A DNA stretch of 64,000 nt from Usnea hakonensis. Taxonomy: Eukaryota > Ascomycota > Lecanoromycetes > Lecanorales > Parmeliaceae. How positions within the stretch are numbered: the stretch's first letter is position 1; each line of letters opens with the position of its first letter. Position numbers and translations under genes: made by a program. The notes beneath the pieces were generated by a model that was not told the origin of the DNA, ran no database searches, and saw nothing but the letters and a program-made list of their open reading frames with translations. The stretch spans positions 248,001 to 312,000 of the forward strand of contig BLJB01000207.1 in the NCBI GenBank assembly GCA_013423325.1, given 5' to 3'. Of this stretch, positions 34,345 through 46,198 are shown one piece after another.

Positions 34345-37300
34345 ATGAGCTTATCATCTTATCGTCTTGGGGTAGACGTTGGTGGCACCTTCACTGATCT
34401 CTTGCTGCTTCGAGAAGATACTGGCGAGACTTGGCGAGCCAAAGTCCATTCGACTCCCGAGGACCAATCTTTGGCCGTCATTCAAGGTAAAGATCAGATT
34501 CTGTCCAAAATTCCAGAAGGCGTAGATGTAGTACTTCACGTGATCAACCACGGGACCACGGTAGCAACCAATGTGATACTGGAGCAGAAAGGTGCAAAAG
34601 TTGCGCTCGTTGTCACTGATGGCTATAGGGATATACTGCAAACGCGGAGATCACAGGTCCCGGGCAACTTGGCGAGCTGGATTGTTTGGCCGAAGCCGGA
34701 GCCACTGGCGCCCCTAGAACTTACAATCGAAGCTCCGGGGAGACTTGCTACAGATGGGACGGAGATTCGCCCATTCAACGAAGGGGTCTTTGAGGAGAGG
34801 TTTCGGCCGATTGTGAAAGAAAGGCCGGATACTGTGACAATCAGTCTGATCAATTCTTTCGCCAATCCGTCGCATGAAGAAGCTGCTAAGCGTGTAGTTG
34901 CCAAGCTACTTCCGGATACCTCAATCTCGATCTCGTCGGAAGTCTTGCCTGAGCTGATGGAGTACGAGCGTACAATTACTACAGTAGTCAACTCCTACGT
35001 CGAGCCGAGCGTTCGCAATTATCTTGACAATCTTCTCTTGTCATTGCAAGGAAAAGCTAAGCATCTTCGCATTCTAAGGTCCGATGGCGGTCTCTCTTCT
35101 GTCAGTCTCGCAAGCCGATTCCCTGTTACTTGGGTCATGTCTGGTCCCGCTGGGGGTGTGTCTGGCGTCGTCTCCATTGTCGCCGAGCAGACCCCTTTCA
35201 AGAATTTAATTACCTTGGACATGGGGGGAACCAGTACTGACGTTGCATTGATTGAAAACGGAGTACCGCGGATACGGCGAGAGACTAAGATCGCTGATCT
35301 TGTTGTCAAGGCACCTTCTGTTGACGTCCGCACTGTTGGAGCAGGTGGTGGCTCGATCGCGAGGGTTCCCAAAGCAACAAAAGCTCTCAGAGTTGGTCCT
35401 GAGAGTGCCGGGGCAATCCCTGGCCCAGCATGCTATGGCAAGGGAGGCTCGAAGGCGACCGTTACTGATGCAAACGCTGTGCTAGGATACCTTCCAAAAT
35501 CGCTCTTGGGAGGAACCTTCGACTTAGACCTGGATGCGGCGAAAAGCGCTGTCCAGCAAGTCGCAGATGGCCTAGGTGTTGGTTTATATGAAGCTGCGGA
35601 AGGCATCTTGAAGGTCTCGAATGAGACAATGTATGGCGCCCTCCGTCTGGTCTCCGTTGAACAAGGCTATGACCCTAGAGATTTTAGCCTCGTTGCATTC
35701 GGCGGCGCAGGGCCCCTTCATGCCAATTGTTTGGGAAAGCTTCTTGGTGCATTCCCAGTTATCATACCACCGTCTCCAGGAGTGCTCTGTGCATTTGGAG
35801 ATGCAATGACTCTTCTTCGTCATGAGGTCAGCAAAACTTTTATAAGAGTCCTACAACAAACAGACGAAACAGATATTCTGGCTGCCTTCAATGACCTGCT
35901 GGAACAAGCTAAGACTGTGATGCGCGATGAGCAGGGTGTGCCGGGACCGAAACAGGTTTGCTCCCTAAACTCTCAGCCCTTGACGTGTCTTGATTCCGAA
36001 TTCAAGTGGCACTGGTGATTTCAGTGCTTTCGAAGCTACTAACTGACAGTATCACAGCTTTACAAATTCCAAGCAGATCTACGGTACAGCGGACAAGCCA
36101 TCAACATACCAGTAGACGTGGAGCTGGAGAGTCTCCGGAAGACTGGCCTTCCTTATCTGGAGGAATCTTTTGAAGCCGAACATCATAAGCTTTTCACATA
36201 TCGTTTGCGTTCCGGCGTTGAGCTCATGAACCTTAGAGTAATCGTGGAGGAGAAAAGGACTGACTTGCCCACTCAGACGCTGGAACAAGCTGCTTCAATT
36301 AGGCCGCCAGAGTCTTTGGTTTCCTCGAAGACTAAGCTGGTTTTTGAAGGCAAAGAATTCCCAGACTGTCCCATTTGGGATCGCTTGGGTCTGAAGAATG
36401 GCCATGCTGTCCCTGGCCCATGCATCATCAGTGAGATGGATTCAAATACCGTGGTCCTTCCAGGATTTCGAGCCGAAATTGATGCCGTTGGGAACATAAT
36501 GATATACGAGGTGAAAGATGAGCGAGGGACCGAGGACCGTGCCACCAAGGGGCTTGATACCGTAACCGTCGATATTTTCGAGAATGCTTTGCGTAACGCA
36601 CGCAATGAAATGGACACACTAATGACTAGGACAACCATGAGTCCAGCCATTCGAGAGCAGCAGGACGAATTTAACGTCATCGCAGAACCCGGAGGGAAGA
36701 TGCTTGTCGGTCAACTGGGTTCATTCATTGGTGAATTCTTGGACGTGTGGAAAAGTAATATCGAGCAAGACGATATCTTCCTCACTAACGACCCTTACTC
36801 TGTGTCAGGAGCTGTGTCACATCATAATGACTGGCTGATCTTGATGCCAATTCACGTGAGCGGGAAACTGAGTGAGATCTGCGCCCGCACTGTCACGCAT
36901 AAAGGGCTGACAAACCTCAGTTGCTTGGACAACAAATTTCGGGCATATGACCGATGTTGGCGGAAGCGTTCCTGGTTCTCTTCCGTGCGCGGCCAGTAGC
37001 ATATTTGAGGAAGGCATACAGATCCCCGTCACCAAGGTTGCTTCAAGAGGAGTATGGAATGAGGACTTGATGGAAGTTATATATAGGAACGTCCGCCTAC
37101 CTGACTGGAATCGTGGCGATGTTCGAGCCCTTGTAGCCGCTTGTACAATCGCAGGCAAACGCATGATCGAGCTACACACCCGGTTTGGAGACACGAGTTA
37201 CTTCGCTGCCATTGGAGAGCTTCTCGACCGGAACCGCAAAGCGGTCTCATCCATTATCAATACTCATATTGCGGACGAGCCTGCTTACTTCGAAGACTGG

Positions 37301-38497
37301 ATCGATGATGATGGACAGGGCATCGGTCCTTGGAAGTTGGCATGCACAATGTCCAAAAAGGATGGTCGACTGAAGTTCGATTTCTCTGAAACTGACCCGC
37401 AGTCGCAGTCATCGATCAATTTCTACTTGAGCGTCAATATGTTTAAGATGTTCGTCGGTGTTTACCTACTTGTTGTATATGACCCTAGCGTTGTGGTCAA
37501 TGATGGTTTCCACGACTTGATAGACGTGACCATCCCAGAAGGATCTCTGTTAAAACCTATCCGCCCAGCCGCGCTGTCCTGCCGTACTCATTTCTTAGCA
37601 AGAGTGATGGATGTCTTGGCCGCTCTCCTAGGCCAAAAATCACCGAAATTCATGACAGCCGCAGGCTTTAGTGATAGCCCGCACTTCATGTATTCCGGCT
37701 ACAGGGAGAGTGGAGAGTGGTTCCAACTCTATTGGATTGGCTTTGGCGGCATACCAGGGAGACCAATCGGGGACGGACCCGACGGACACTGTCTTTGGCC
37801 AGCGATGAAGGCAATTCCGAATGAGTTTTTGGAACTTTACTATCCGCTGCGCATTGAGGTCTTTAACACAGTTGCAGACTCGGGTGGAGCTGGCTTATAC
37901 CGCGGTGGGAATGCACAACGTATCTTCTGGCGCTTTTTGGAAGAGGGCATCATCTCAATTCATGACGATCGCTGGCTGTCTAAACCATGGGGTGTATTAG
38001 GTGGCGAGCCGGGTGCACGCTCTACTAAGGTCCTCGTGAAGTATTCGAAGGATGCCGAAAACCCACCAAGAGAGGCTCTGGGCAGTAAGCAAGACCACAT
38101 CGAGGTAAGTAGTGGAGATGTCCTTGAATGGGTCACTTGGGGCGGCGGTGGATGGGGTGATCCGCTCCAGCGAGACCCGGAGCTCGTGGCGCTAGAAGTT
38201 CGTCGCAAGCTCGTTACTGCACATGGCGCGACGCGCTATGGTGTCGTATTATACGAGAATGGCAGTGTGGATGTTAAAGGGACTTTAAAATTGAGGGAGG
38301 AGATGGAAAGTCTATCTTCCCAGGAGAAGTCGGATGAGGTCTTCAATCGGGGTGGATCATGGGAGGAGCTGAGAGCAAACTGTCTGAAGGAGACTGGCTT
38401 GCCAGCACCAAAAGCACCGTCGGAGGTGGAATTGAGAGGCCCGATGACACAATTGCCGTGGTTTCAGGAGTGGAAGAAGAAGCATCGAGAGACGTAA
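34345..38497 (+). CDS. Fused HyuA-HyuB ATP-dependent hydantoinase / 5-oxoprolinase family protein
   Basis: Three exons, 34345..35955, 36058..36871 and 36921..38497, give 1333 residues, matching eukaryotic 5-oxoprolinase length. Enzymes of this family open hydantoin or 5-oxoproline rings with ATP hydrolysis; bacteria often encode the halves as HyuA and HyuB. HyuA half: YRLGVDVGGTFTDLLLL (about 6-22), HGTTVATNVILE, MSGPAGGVSG, ITLDMGGTSTDVALI, GAGGGSIA and AFGGAGPLHA. HyuB half: GLDTVTVDIFENALRNAR, TTMSPAIREQQDEFNV, DIFLTNDPY, HMTDVGGSVPGS and, near the end, WVTWGGGGWGDPL. Introns are 102 and 49 nt; removing the second rejoins GKLIAWTTNFGHMTDVGG, a frame otherwise broken. The start is the Met at 34345. 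Substrate (oxoproline, hydantoin, N-methylhydantoin) cannot be told from sequence alone. Confidence 0.93.
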
Positions 38498-38799
38498 CTT
38501 GAATATATATACATGACGTTCAATCTGGAATAAATGATGCATTATATACCTCCGTATAATGCTGTATTTTGAGAACCACTAGTACTCACTAGCGTCTTTC
38601 TATAGAGTTTGGCGCCAAGTCTAATTTTAGGGAAAGAGGGATGACGTCAAATGCTGGAGAGCTCTAATATGGCTTGCAATGTCATTTTGCGCCTTCCTTC
38701 TTCTTTACTTTGTACACATACTCTGTCTATTACTTTGTCCGATACCTTGAGTTGAAAACAAACATCTTGCAATTCCTCTGATCTTGAGTATTCAACACC
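38498..38799. other. Intergenic
   Basis: 302 bp between two plus-strand genes; 3' flank of the hydantoinase and promoter of the next gene. Nothing else seen. Confidence 0.4.
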
Positions 38800-39485
38800 A
38801 TGTCTGCCGACTCGTTTGCCGTATTCCGAAAGAACGCGGGCGAAGATATTAGCAAGCTCGCCGAAGAACATTTCAAGCATGACTTGCAAGAATCTGACCG
38901 AGATACCCTCAAGAGCGCTGCTGGTAAAGTTGGTACTCACGCAACCGCTGGTTCGCTCCTTGGGTTGGGCCTAGGTCTCTTCCTTGCTTTCCAAATCAGG
39001 AGTCGCAGGGTCCAGATGTTCAATGCTTTTCGTACGGCGGAGAAGCCTACACATGTCAAGTTTGCCGATGGCAGAGAAGGTGAGGACCACCATGTTCCTA
39101 TTCGATCTTTCAATTTTTCGTCCTCTACATTTCTCGGCTGCCTAACCCAGACCTACACTGTCTAAAGAAAGTCATACCATTCATGCCACTAGCTTACCTT
39201 TGATACGCCTCTGTAGAAGCTGTTCCAAACATCACCCCCTTGCTGAAGCCGACAACTCTTGGCGACATTGCTACTTACTTCTTCTTCAGCGCCGGTGGTC
39301 TCTTCATCGGCGGTGAAACCGGCCTTCTCACTGGTAGTGCTTCGGCCAGTCGCACCGTAAGTCGGGATCCGGAAAGTAAGGCGAGGATTGAGACGGCTTT
39401 CAGGAAATTCAGAGCAGATGTTTTGAGGAAGGAAGCGGATGACCTGGATGGTGGCAAAGACATTTCTGGAGTGCTTGGGTTCTGA
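38800..39485 (+). CDS. Conserved fungal two-TM protein of unknown function
   Basis: Two exons, 38800..39079 and 39217..39485 (137-nt intron, donor GTGAGG, acceptor TGTAG), give 182 residues. The N-terminal 45 residues are charged and helical (FRKNAGEDISKLAEEHFKHD). A Gly/Leu-rich hydrophobic span follows (AGSLLGLGLGLFLAFQI, about 50-66), ending in basic RSRR, then a second span (ATYFFFSAGGLFIGGETGLL). The C-terminal third is a charged helix (SKARIETAFRKFRADVLRKEAD). The glycine-zipper look of both spans suggests a small organelle membrane protein, perhaps mitochondrial; that location is a guess. No named domain recognised. Confidence 0.75.
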
Positions 39486-40401
39486 TCGCGAGGACAAGGG
39501 AGTGACAATGCTACGAGTAGAGCTATCGCTGTGGAAGATTCTTTCGTGTGGACGGCCTGTAGATCGTGATTGCTATGTGGAGTCCGAGCTACGAGATTTC
39601 GAAGATACTATGGCCTTAGGTGAGTCCTATGAGTGGGCCAGGCCAATGATCTCCATGCACAAAAGACTTTTCGCAGTTGATACAGGCCAAACTTCAATTT
39701 CAATCTCGCCATTCTCCAGCGATAGATTGTTCTTCAAGCGCAGCAAGGGGTACTGCAACGTTACCTGTGTATATTGTACAACACTAGGGCAATTGGAAGG
39801 TATCCGTTACAACATATCACCCTATAGGTAAGGTAGCTTACTCGTGCGGCCGAGAGAACAATCACGCACCAATCATATGTCTAGACTTAGCCGGCACTGA
39901 GGAATCGGACCAATCAAAAGCCTTATTCCAGGTACCAAGAGGCATTTTCGCCGAAATATTTTCTTCACCGAAAATTCTGTAGGCCAAATATTGCCGAGTT
40001 CACATGCGTGATTTTTCTCTCGGCCGTACAAGTACCTTATTGATCAGTTGCTAAAAGAACCCTAACCCTAAGGATCATCCCGAAGGCTTAATCATAAAGA
40101 TGCTTAGCTTTGGTCTAGAGACTAGAGTAAAGTATATTCTAGCGCTTACAATCCCCGCGTTTCTTTACCTGAGGTAGTATAAGTAATTTACCTTCCCGTC
40201 TTAATTAATCTGTTGAAAGACGTCCTACGTTCAAGAAAAGACTCGATTTCAGATATTATTTTAGAGACGCCTTGATGATTGTTTGTGTGTCTTAAAAATA
40301 TATATATAATATACATACATATAAAAACTCCTTGTCCGATAAAATCCTCAATCTTACATGCTGACACATTAGGTCTCAGGCCGACTCGGACTCAGAATAT
40401 C
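39486..40401. other. Intergenic, AT-richer, with two telomere-like units
   Basis: About 915 bp. It contains CCCTAACCCTAA at 40060-40071 and the TA-rich 5' flank of the ligase gene (ATATATATAATATACATA around 40301). No gene supported. Confidence 0.5.
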
Positions 40402-42243
40402 ATGGTCTTCTTAACAGAGCACACAGTCCCCGTTCCCGGGAAGGATCTTATCTCGTGGATATTTGATCATATATCGTACAACCAAGACCAGCCAGTGAGT
40501 ACGGGTACCCAGGTCTCTAATCACTCCTTTAATTCTATGCCTGCAAGGCCTGAACACGTTATGGCTGATCGCATTCACAGATGTATATTGATGCTGTCAA
40601 TCCAGAGAGAACCATATCAGCCAACCAAGCGCGTATCATAGTCCGAAAGCTGACTGCAGGCCTAAGAAAATGGGGCGTTCGACCCGGCCAGAGAGACGTC
40701 GTTTGCATCCATGCTTTCAACGACATCATGTACCCCATGCTTTTTCTTGGTATTATCGCTGCTGGAGCAATCTTCACTGGCACCAATCCTTCTTATACGT
40801 CCTTCGAGATAGCACATCACATGCGTACTTCGCAGACGAAGTTCATCGTCACCGAACCTGAGATGTTCGCATCAGTTCTTGAGGCTACCAAGGATTGCGG
40901 TATGCCAGAGTCTCGGATTTTGGTCCTCGACTTGTTTGGCCAAGCAGTCCCGGAAGGTTTTCGTTCTTGGGAGACACTTCTAGATCATGGCGAAGAAGAT
41001 TGGGTTCGCTTCGATCATCTCGCTACAGCCAAGAAGACTGAAGCGGCGCGACTCTTCAGCAGCGGTACCACGGGCTTGCCTAAAGCCGCCATGATCAGTC
41101 ATCATAATCTTATTGCACAACATACTTTGGTGTGGGAAGGCGACCAAAGAGATTACAAGATCAAACGCTTACTGGTCATGCCAATGTTCCACGTCGGAGT
41201 GTTACCTGTCGCATTGTGCACCACTCTTAAAGCCGGCCAGGTCGGAGTGGTAATGCGGCGTTTTGATTTGGTCAAATTCCTCTCCAACGTTGAGAAATTT
41301 CAGATCAGTGAGCTCAATATGGTCCCTCCTATGATCATCGCCACAATCATGGCCCCTATCACGAAGAATCACAACCTGGAATGCGTCAGAGGTGCGACGG
41401 TCGGCGCTGCACCTTTGGATAAAGGCCCCCAGTCCAAGTTTCAGGCGCTCATTAGGCCGGATGCGCCATGCACGCAAGTATATGGTCAGTTCTGAGCGTC
41501 TGAACTCTTTTGCCCGACAGATCGCTTACTAAGTTGTCTTCGTTGCAGGTATGACTGAAGCTACCTGCATCGTCACCAGGATCAAGTGGCCCGAGAAAGA
41601 TATTACGGGTAGCGTTGGAAGGCTGGTTCCAAATATGGACATGAAGTAAAAGCTCATATCAAATCTCGCTGTACGCTCCTTCGCGTTCCTAACCTATTGC
41701 AGGATTGTCAATGATGATGATGCAGACATCACCGATTATAACGTTAAAGGTGAACTCTGCGTGCGAGGACCTACCGTGGTCCTTGGTTACCTCAACGATG
41801 CTGTCGCCAACCGGGCTTTTGACTCAGAAGGCTTCTATCACACCGGTGACATTGGCTACTGTGACCCCAGCTCCAAGTTGTGGTACATTGTGGACCGTAA
41901 AAAAGAACTCATCAAGGTCAGAGCTTGGCAGGTTGCTCCTCCGGAGCTTGAAGCTGTTCTGCTCAGCCACCCACACATAGTGGATGCGGCAGTAATCGGC
42001 GTCCAATTTTCAAGGGATGAAAGCCAGCTACCACGCGCGTACGTTGTCAGAAGAGCAGGGCCAGAAGGCGATCGCTTAAGCGAAGAGGATGTCAAGAGGT
42101 TCATAGAAGAGAGACTAGCTAAGTATAAGAGACTGGATGGGGGGGTGAAGTTCGTGGATGGCATACCGAAAAATGCAAGTGGGAAAATACTCAAGAGGGT
42201 ATTGCGCGACCAGGTAAAGAGAGAGATAGGTGCGAGGCTGTGA
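40402..42243 (+). CDS. 4-coumarate-CoA ligase-like acyl-CoA synthetase with peroxisomal signal
   Basis: Four exons, 40402..40494, 40581..41484, 41549..41645 and 41703..42243, give 544 residues. ANL-superfamily ligases activate a carboxylic acid as the acyl-AMP and transfer it to CoA. Motifs: LFSSGTTGLPKAAMISHHN (ATP loop), YGMTEAT (split by an intron), GELCVRGPTVVLGY, YHTGDIGYCD (Asp of the hinge region), DRKKELIK and the C-terminal catalytic Lys in NASGKILKR. The protein ends GARL; the last three residues ARL fit the PTS1 consensus, so peroxisomal import is likely. The first exon (MVFLTEHTVPVPGKDLISW) matches the start of fungal 4CL-like ligases. Fatty or aromatic acid substrate cannot be decided. 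Confidence 0.92.
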
Positions 42244-42821
42244 TCGTTGATAAACATCCTTGAAGGGTTTTTAGCTGGTTTTGTCTCTGTGATTATTCGC
42301 CCTCAAGTTTCCTTTGTACTAAGCTTCTTGTGTCAACACCTTAATGGATAATATCAATCGTTGTTGCTGATACTTAATTTCGTGTCTATTTTATATGGCC
42401 CTACTGTGAGAGGCTCGCGAGATACTCGAAGAAACCTTGCCCAGGTGGAAGTTTTCTTAACGGGAAAAGGATACCAGAGCCTGGAAGGATCAATCGTACG
42501 GCGATGCCTAGCACAAAAAGTAATCAAAGAACGTTGTTGGGACAAGCTTACGCAACCATTTGAAAATTTGGCAGTTGCCAAACTCTATTGTCGCTATCTA
42601 AAGACTAACTTGGGGTGGAACAATGATGTTGGGAACAGCTAATAAACCAGCTTTATCTTCGATTGAAAGCCATTGTGAAAGAATAACGGTCTACCTCTTT
42701 TGTCTTACAATGCTTTCATATCTAGCAGCACTCACACACTGTCATAAGGGCATTGTGAAGCCCACAATGTGTTTCAGCAGAAATCATCACAGTCACATTG
42801 TGCTTCACTTAAGGCAACAAG
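42244..42821. other. Intergenic
   Basis: About 580 bp between two plus-strand genes. Short open frames without domain signals. Confidence 0.45.
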
Positions 42822-43817
42822 ATGCGTATCCGGAACACCGAGGTACACGTCAACATAGTCATCAACTACACCATCTTATCAATTGCATGCGCCACCATTC
42901 TCACGACCGCAATCATCAATTTCATGGAAGCACTAACGCCGATGCTAGTCCGAATCCACACACAACCCCAGATCGGCTGCAACGGCCACGTCGAGCTGTG
43001 CGACCGCAAGTACTCAAATATCACCCAAATAGCGACCCACGACTCAGCATTCGTGGGTATCCTCCCAACGGATGACCAAGACGTTGACGTAGTAGGCCAA
43101 CTGGACGCGGGCGTCCGGTTCCTGCAGGCGCAAACTCACCGAAATGTTTTCGGGACACTCAGCCTCTGCCATACTTCTTGCTACCTCAAAGACGCAGGCA
43201 CCGTGGAAGCCTACCTCCAAGTAGTAAAAGCTTGGTTGGACACCCACCCAAAAGAGGTTGTCACCTTGCTGCTCACAAATGGCGACAACGTACCGGTCAG
43301 CGAATTCGACGCCGTCTTCGCGGCAAGTGGTATCCGTCCATACGCCTATGTTCCAGGACCGAGCCACGACCCTACTGTGCTGGATTCCTGGCCCACGCTC
43401 GGAGAGCTGATCGCAAACGGTACCCGGCTTGTTGCGTTCCTCGACTACGGAGCTCTGGATACCGTGCCTCATATCTTGCCGGAATTCTTGTACTTCTGGG
43501 AAACGCCGTTTGACATGACCGATCCGTCTTTCCCGCAATGCATCATCGATCGGCCCGGTAGCGCTGCGGATAATCTGGAGGTGGCTTACCAGCGTATGTA
43601 TATTATCAATCATTTTTTGGACACCGAGATGATGGGTATGGATATCCCGGATAGAAGAGATGCGAAGAGTACGAATGCTGTTAGTGGTAAGGATAGTATT
43701 GATGCGCAGGTCGATTTGTGCTTGGAGCAGCATCGGAGATCTCCGAAGGGCATATTGGTGGATTTTTTTGAGAAGGGGGACGTTTTTGCGGTACAGAATG
43801 CTTTGAATGGGCTTTAA
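42822..43817 (+). CDS. PLC-like phosphodiesterase (PI-PLC X-domain-like), secreted or membrane-anchored
   Basis: Single exon, 331 residues. A hydrophobic segment (NIVINYTILSIACATILTTAI, about 11-31) serves as signal or anchor. The catalytic domain starts at NITQIATHDSAFVG, with the first catalytic His of the X-domain TIM barrel. QLDAGVRFLQAQTH and LCHTSCYLKDAGTVEAYL follow, the latter carrying the second His, then HPKEVVTLLLTNGD and LVAFLDYGA. Layout matches fungal secreted proteins related to bacterial PI-PLC. The C2 and Y domains of eukaryotic PLC are absent. The second half changes from C-rich to G-rich codons. Activity on phosphatidylinositol is an inference. Confidence 0.82.
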   Translation: MRIRNTEVHVNIVINYTILSIACATILTTAIINFMEALTPMLVRIHTQPQIGCNGHVELCDRKYSNITQIATHDSAFVGILPTDDQDVDVVGQLDAGVRFLQAQTHRNVFGTLSLCHTSCYLKDAGTVEAYLQVVKAWLDTHPKEVVTLLLTNGDNVPVSEFDAVFAASGIRPYAYVPGPSHDPTVLDSWPTLGELIANGTRLVAFLDYGALDTVPHILPEFLYFWETPFDMTDPSFPQCIIDRPGSAADNLEVAYQRMYIINHFLDTEMMGMDIPDRRDAKSTNAVSGKDSIDAQVDLCLEQHRRSPKGILVDFFEKGDVFAVQNALNGL

Positions 43818-45125
43818 ACTGAGAATCTCTCCAGAAGTCGTGTTTTCATCTTGTGAATCTGTGATTATGTCGTTGAAGTTGATGTAATGAAATTTGGGGA
43901 CGCTGACAGTTTCAGCCCGCCTACCACTGCGGCAAAATCGGCCAGAGTGTCGGCTCACTGTCTTTGAATCTCTGGAGCTTGTCTGAAGCCCTTCTAAAAG
44001 CTGTATACCGTCAAATGATTAGACCCTGTGGTGTACTGGTACAGCGGGATATGCAAAGCTGTGACTCTGTTGGTTCAGACGCGATGTTGGCATTATGTCC
44101 TTCAAGCTCTAAGCTTTTCTTTCTGCTTTCATCGTAACATTAGGGGCCGTCAATAGCTTTACTGACCCTCGATGCTCTACCGCAATAAACTTGTCCGTAC
44201 CTGACATCCATATCCCGACAGGCACTTTGGTAGATCGAAAGCTGGCTAAGAGTATTATCTGAAACTCCATTTCTCCTAGCTCAAGCTCGTCTTTTCGACC
44301 GTGTAGCAGAAGTGAGACTCAGCGTTGGCTGAAGCCGGCATCTTTGTTAAGCGAGCAATTCTGCCCTTGTACGGCGGATGATGTTTCGTTGGCATGTCCT
44401 GAGGTATGTGACTAGTGTGGTCCCAATTAGTCTAGTAGTTTAAGAGATTAACATCGGACGAAACAAGACGAAATAAGCCCGGCCCTACAGTCCAAAGATG
44501 GTCCTTAATTCAGCAGCAGGATGCGGATTGCGGCCTCGAGTCAAGAGCCTTTAGATTGGGAGGTGCCAATCAATCTCAGACAGTCAGAGTACATAGCACG
44601 TAAGACTTGATTATTCATTGGCAGTGTTCCCACATTCTCACGCTCCTTATGGATGTCGCCGGATACAGCCGGCAAGCCAAACCAGGTAGTGACTGTGTCT
44701 CCAGTATGTGTAATTTTTAGACGGTGGGGACTGACTTTTCTCCAGGATCTGACAATCTGTACTATGAACTCTAGCTTCTCGTCGGGTAGTCGTCATGCAA
44801 TTCAAATCTTGACTCGCGGATAAGACCGGCAGCCTTCGAGATTGACATAGTGCAAGTTGACATTGAATTCGGTGTGGCGCTTAGTGTGCCGCTGCTTGGC
44901 TTGGCGACTGAAGGAAGCTTGTTTCTTGTCCTGACCTTTCAACAAGTCCCTAAACTAAAACAATGTTTTACTAATATCAGTCTCGATTATGGCTGCCAAA
45001 GTGTCAAGGTTGAGTGACGGGCTACAGCCTTAATTGGCGCCCAGATGTTTGATTTGGCACTATTTCAACCACAAGGCGCATGACCTATAACATAGATGGA
45101 CCGAAAGCCCCTGCTTAGCCGCACA
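43818..45125. other. Intergenic
   Basis: About 1.3 kb without long open frames or repeats that I can see. Confidence 0.5.
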
Positions 45126-45133
45126 TATATAAA
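45126..45133 (+). promoter_or_regulatory. TATA box of the DUF3237-like gene
   Basis: TATATAAA about 90 bp upstream of the start codon at 45220, at a normal distance for a fungal core promoter. Confidence 0.5.
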
Positions 45134-45219
45134 GAGGGAGATATTGATGAGCAATTTCATCTATCAAGCACTTGTCCCACCTCATATTGCACATACTCCT
45201 CTCAGACTTATAATTCACA

Positions 45220-45881
45220 ATGCACTACACCACGGCACTTACACTCATCACCGCAGCACTCGCCGCCACCGCTGCCGCTTCCGGTCCCGCAGATCCTCCC
45301 TCCTACCCCCCACCAACTCTCCCTCCAACCCTCACCCCACTCTTCACCCTCACCGTCCACGCAGGAGACACCCTGAAGCCCATCCCAAGGCTGCTCGGCG
45401 GGTACCAATCAGGTCAGACCCTTCAAAACAAGTCTATAACGCAGTACTGATACACAGGCAGTCTATCCGACTCTAAATGGAACCATCACCGGTCCAGCCC
45501 TAAATGGCACGATCTACCACGGCGCTTCCTCGCCGCATATAACGGACGACGGCGCTTTCGCCTTTTCGCACAGGCACTATTTCGGAGAAACGAGTGACGG
45601 GGAGGCATTTGATATAACGCAGCAAGGTGTCGGGTACTTCACTCGGGAGCAGACGTGGATGGTAGGCTTTCAAGTCCCACTTTGACCAATACGAAAGATT
45701 TTTGACTACGTGACTAACGAGGTGGGTGATGTGAGTAAAGGTCCTTACGATAGGAGGATTCTATGAGTATTTGCAGCATGTGTTCCTGTTGGCGCAGAAT
45801 GATGTCGATTGGGAGACTAAGACTACGACGGTGACGGTTTATGGTGTTAATATGCAGGATGAGATTGCGTCTTTGCCATAG
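45220..45881 (+). CDS. Secreted DUF3237-like protein
   Basis: Three exons, 45220..45412, 45462..45661 and 45741..45881, give 177 residues. A signal peptide (MHYTTALTLITAALAATAAA) leads a beta-rich domain: PLFTLTVHAGDT, VYPTLNGTITGPALNGTIYH, DDGAFAFSHRHYFGETSDGE, FDITQQGVGYF, IGGFYEYLQHVFLLAQ and a final strand TVTVYGV. That order of strands fits the DUF3237 barrel found in secreted fungal proteins. The first intron was placed at GTCAGA/GGCAG because this is the only phase keeping SVYPTLNG in frame. The first exon is extremely C-rich. Biochemical role unknown. Confidence 0.75.
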
Positions 45882-46198
45882 GATTTGCATTCCTTCCAAC
45901 GCGACTGGCTCAAAATTTGGAGAAATGTCATATCTCTCGCCTTTAATTTAAACAGTCGACTCTCTCTCGTTCTGTCGTCGAAGCGTCGTTCATGCCAGAT
46001 CACGCTGTTTACCTGATTATGGAGACTCCCTGAAAGATCTTCTGGTCCATCGTTATCACTCACATTCTATCAAGGGAAATAACATCGCGGAAGACAGCTT
46101 GGTGCAGTCTTTTGTGGCTTGCATGCTATGTACCCTATCATATTATGTGCCCACGACTCCTCCAGCCTATCATACACCATTTCCCCCAATCTCCACAT
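45882..46198. other. Convergent intergenic spacer
   Basis: 317 bp between a plus- and a minus-strand gene; nothing recognised. Confidence 0.4.

Noticed and set aside
36872..36920. Frameshift in the hydantoinase HyuB half
   Set aside because: A 49-nt intron (GTGAGA donor, GGCTGACA branch, CTCAG acceptor) rejoins the conserved sequence in phase.
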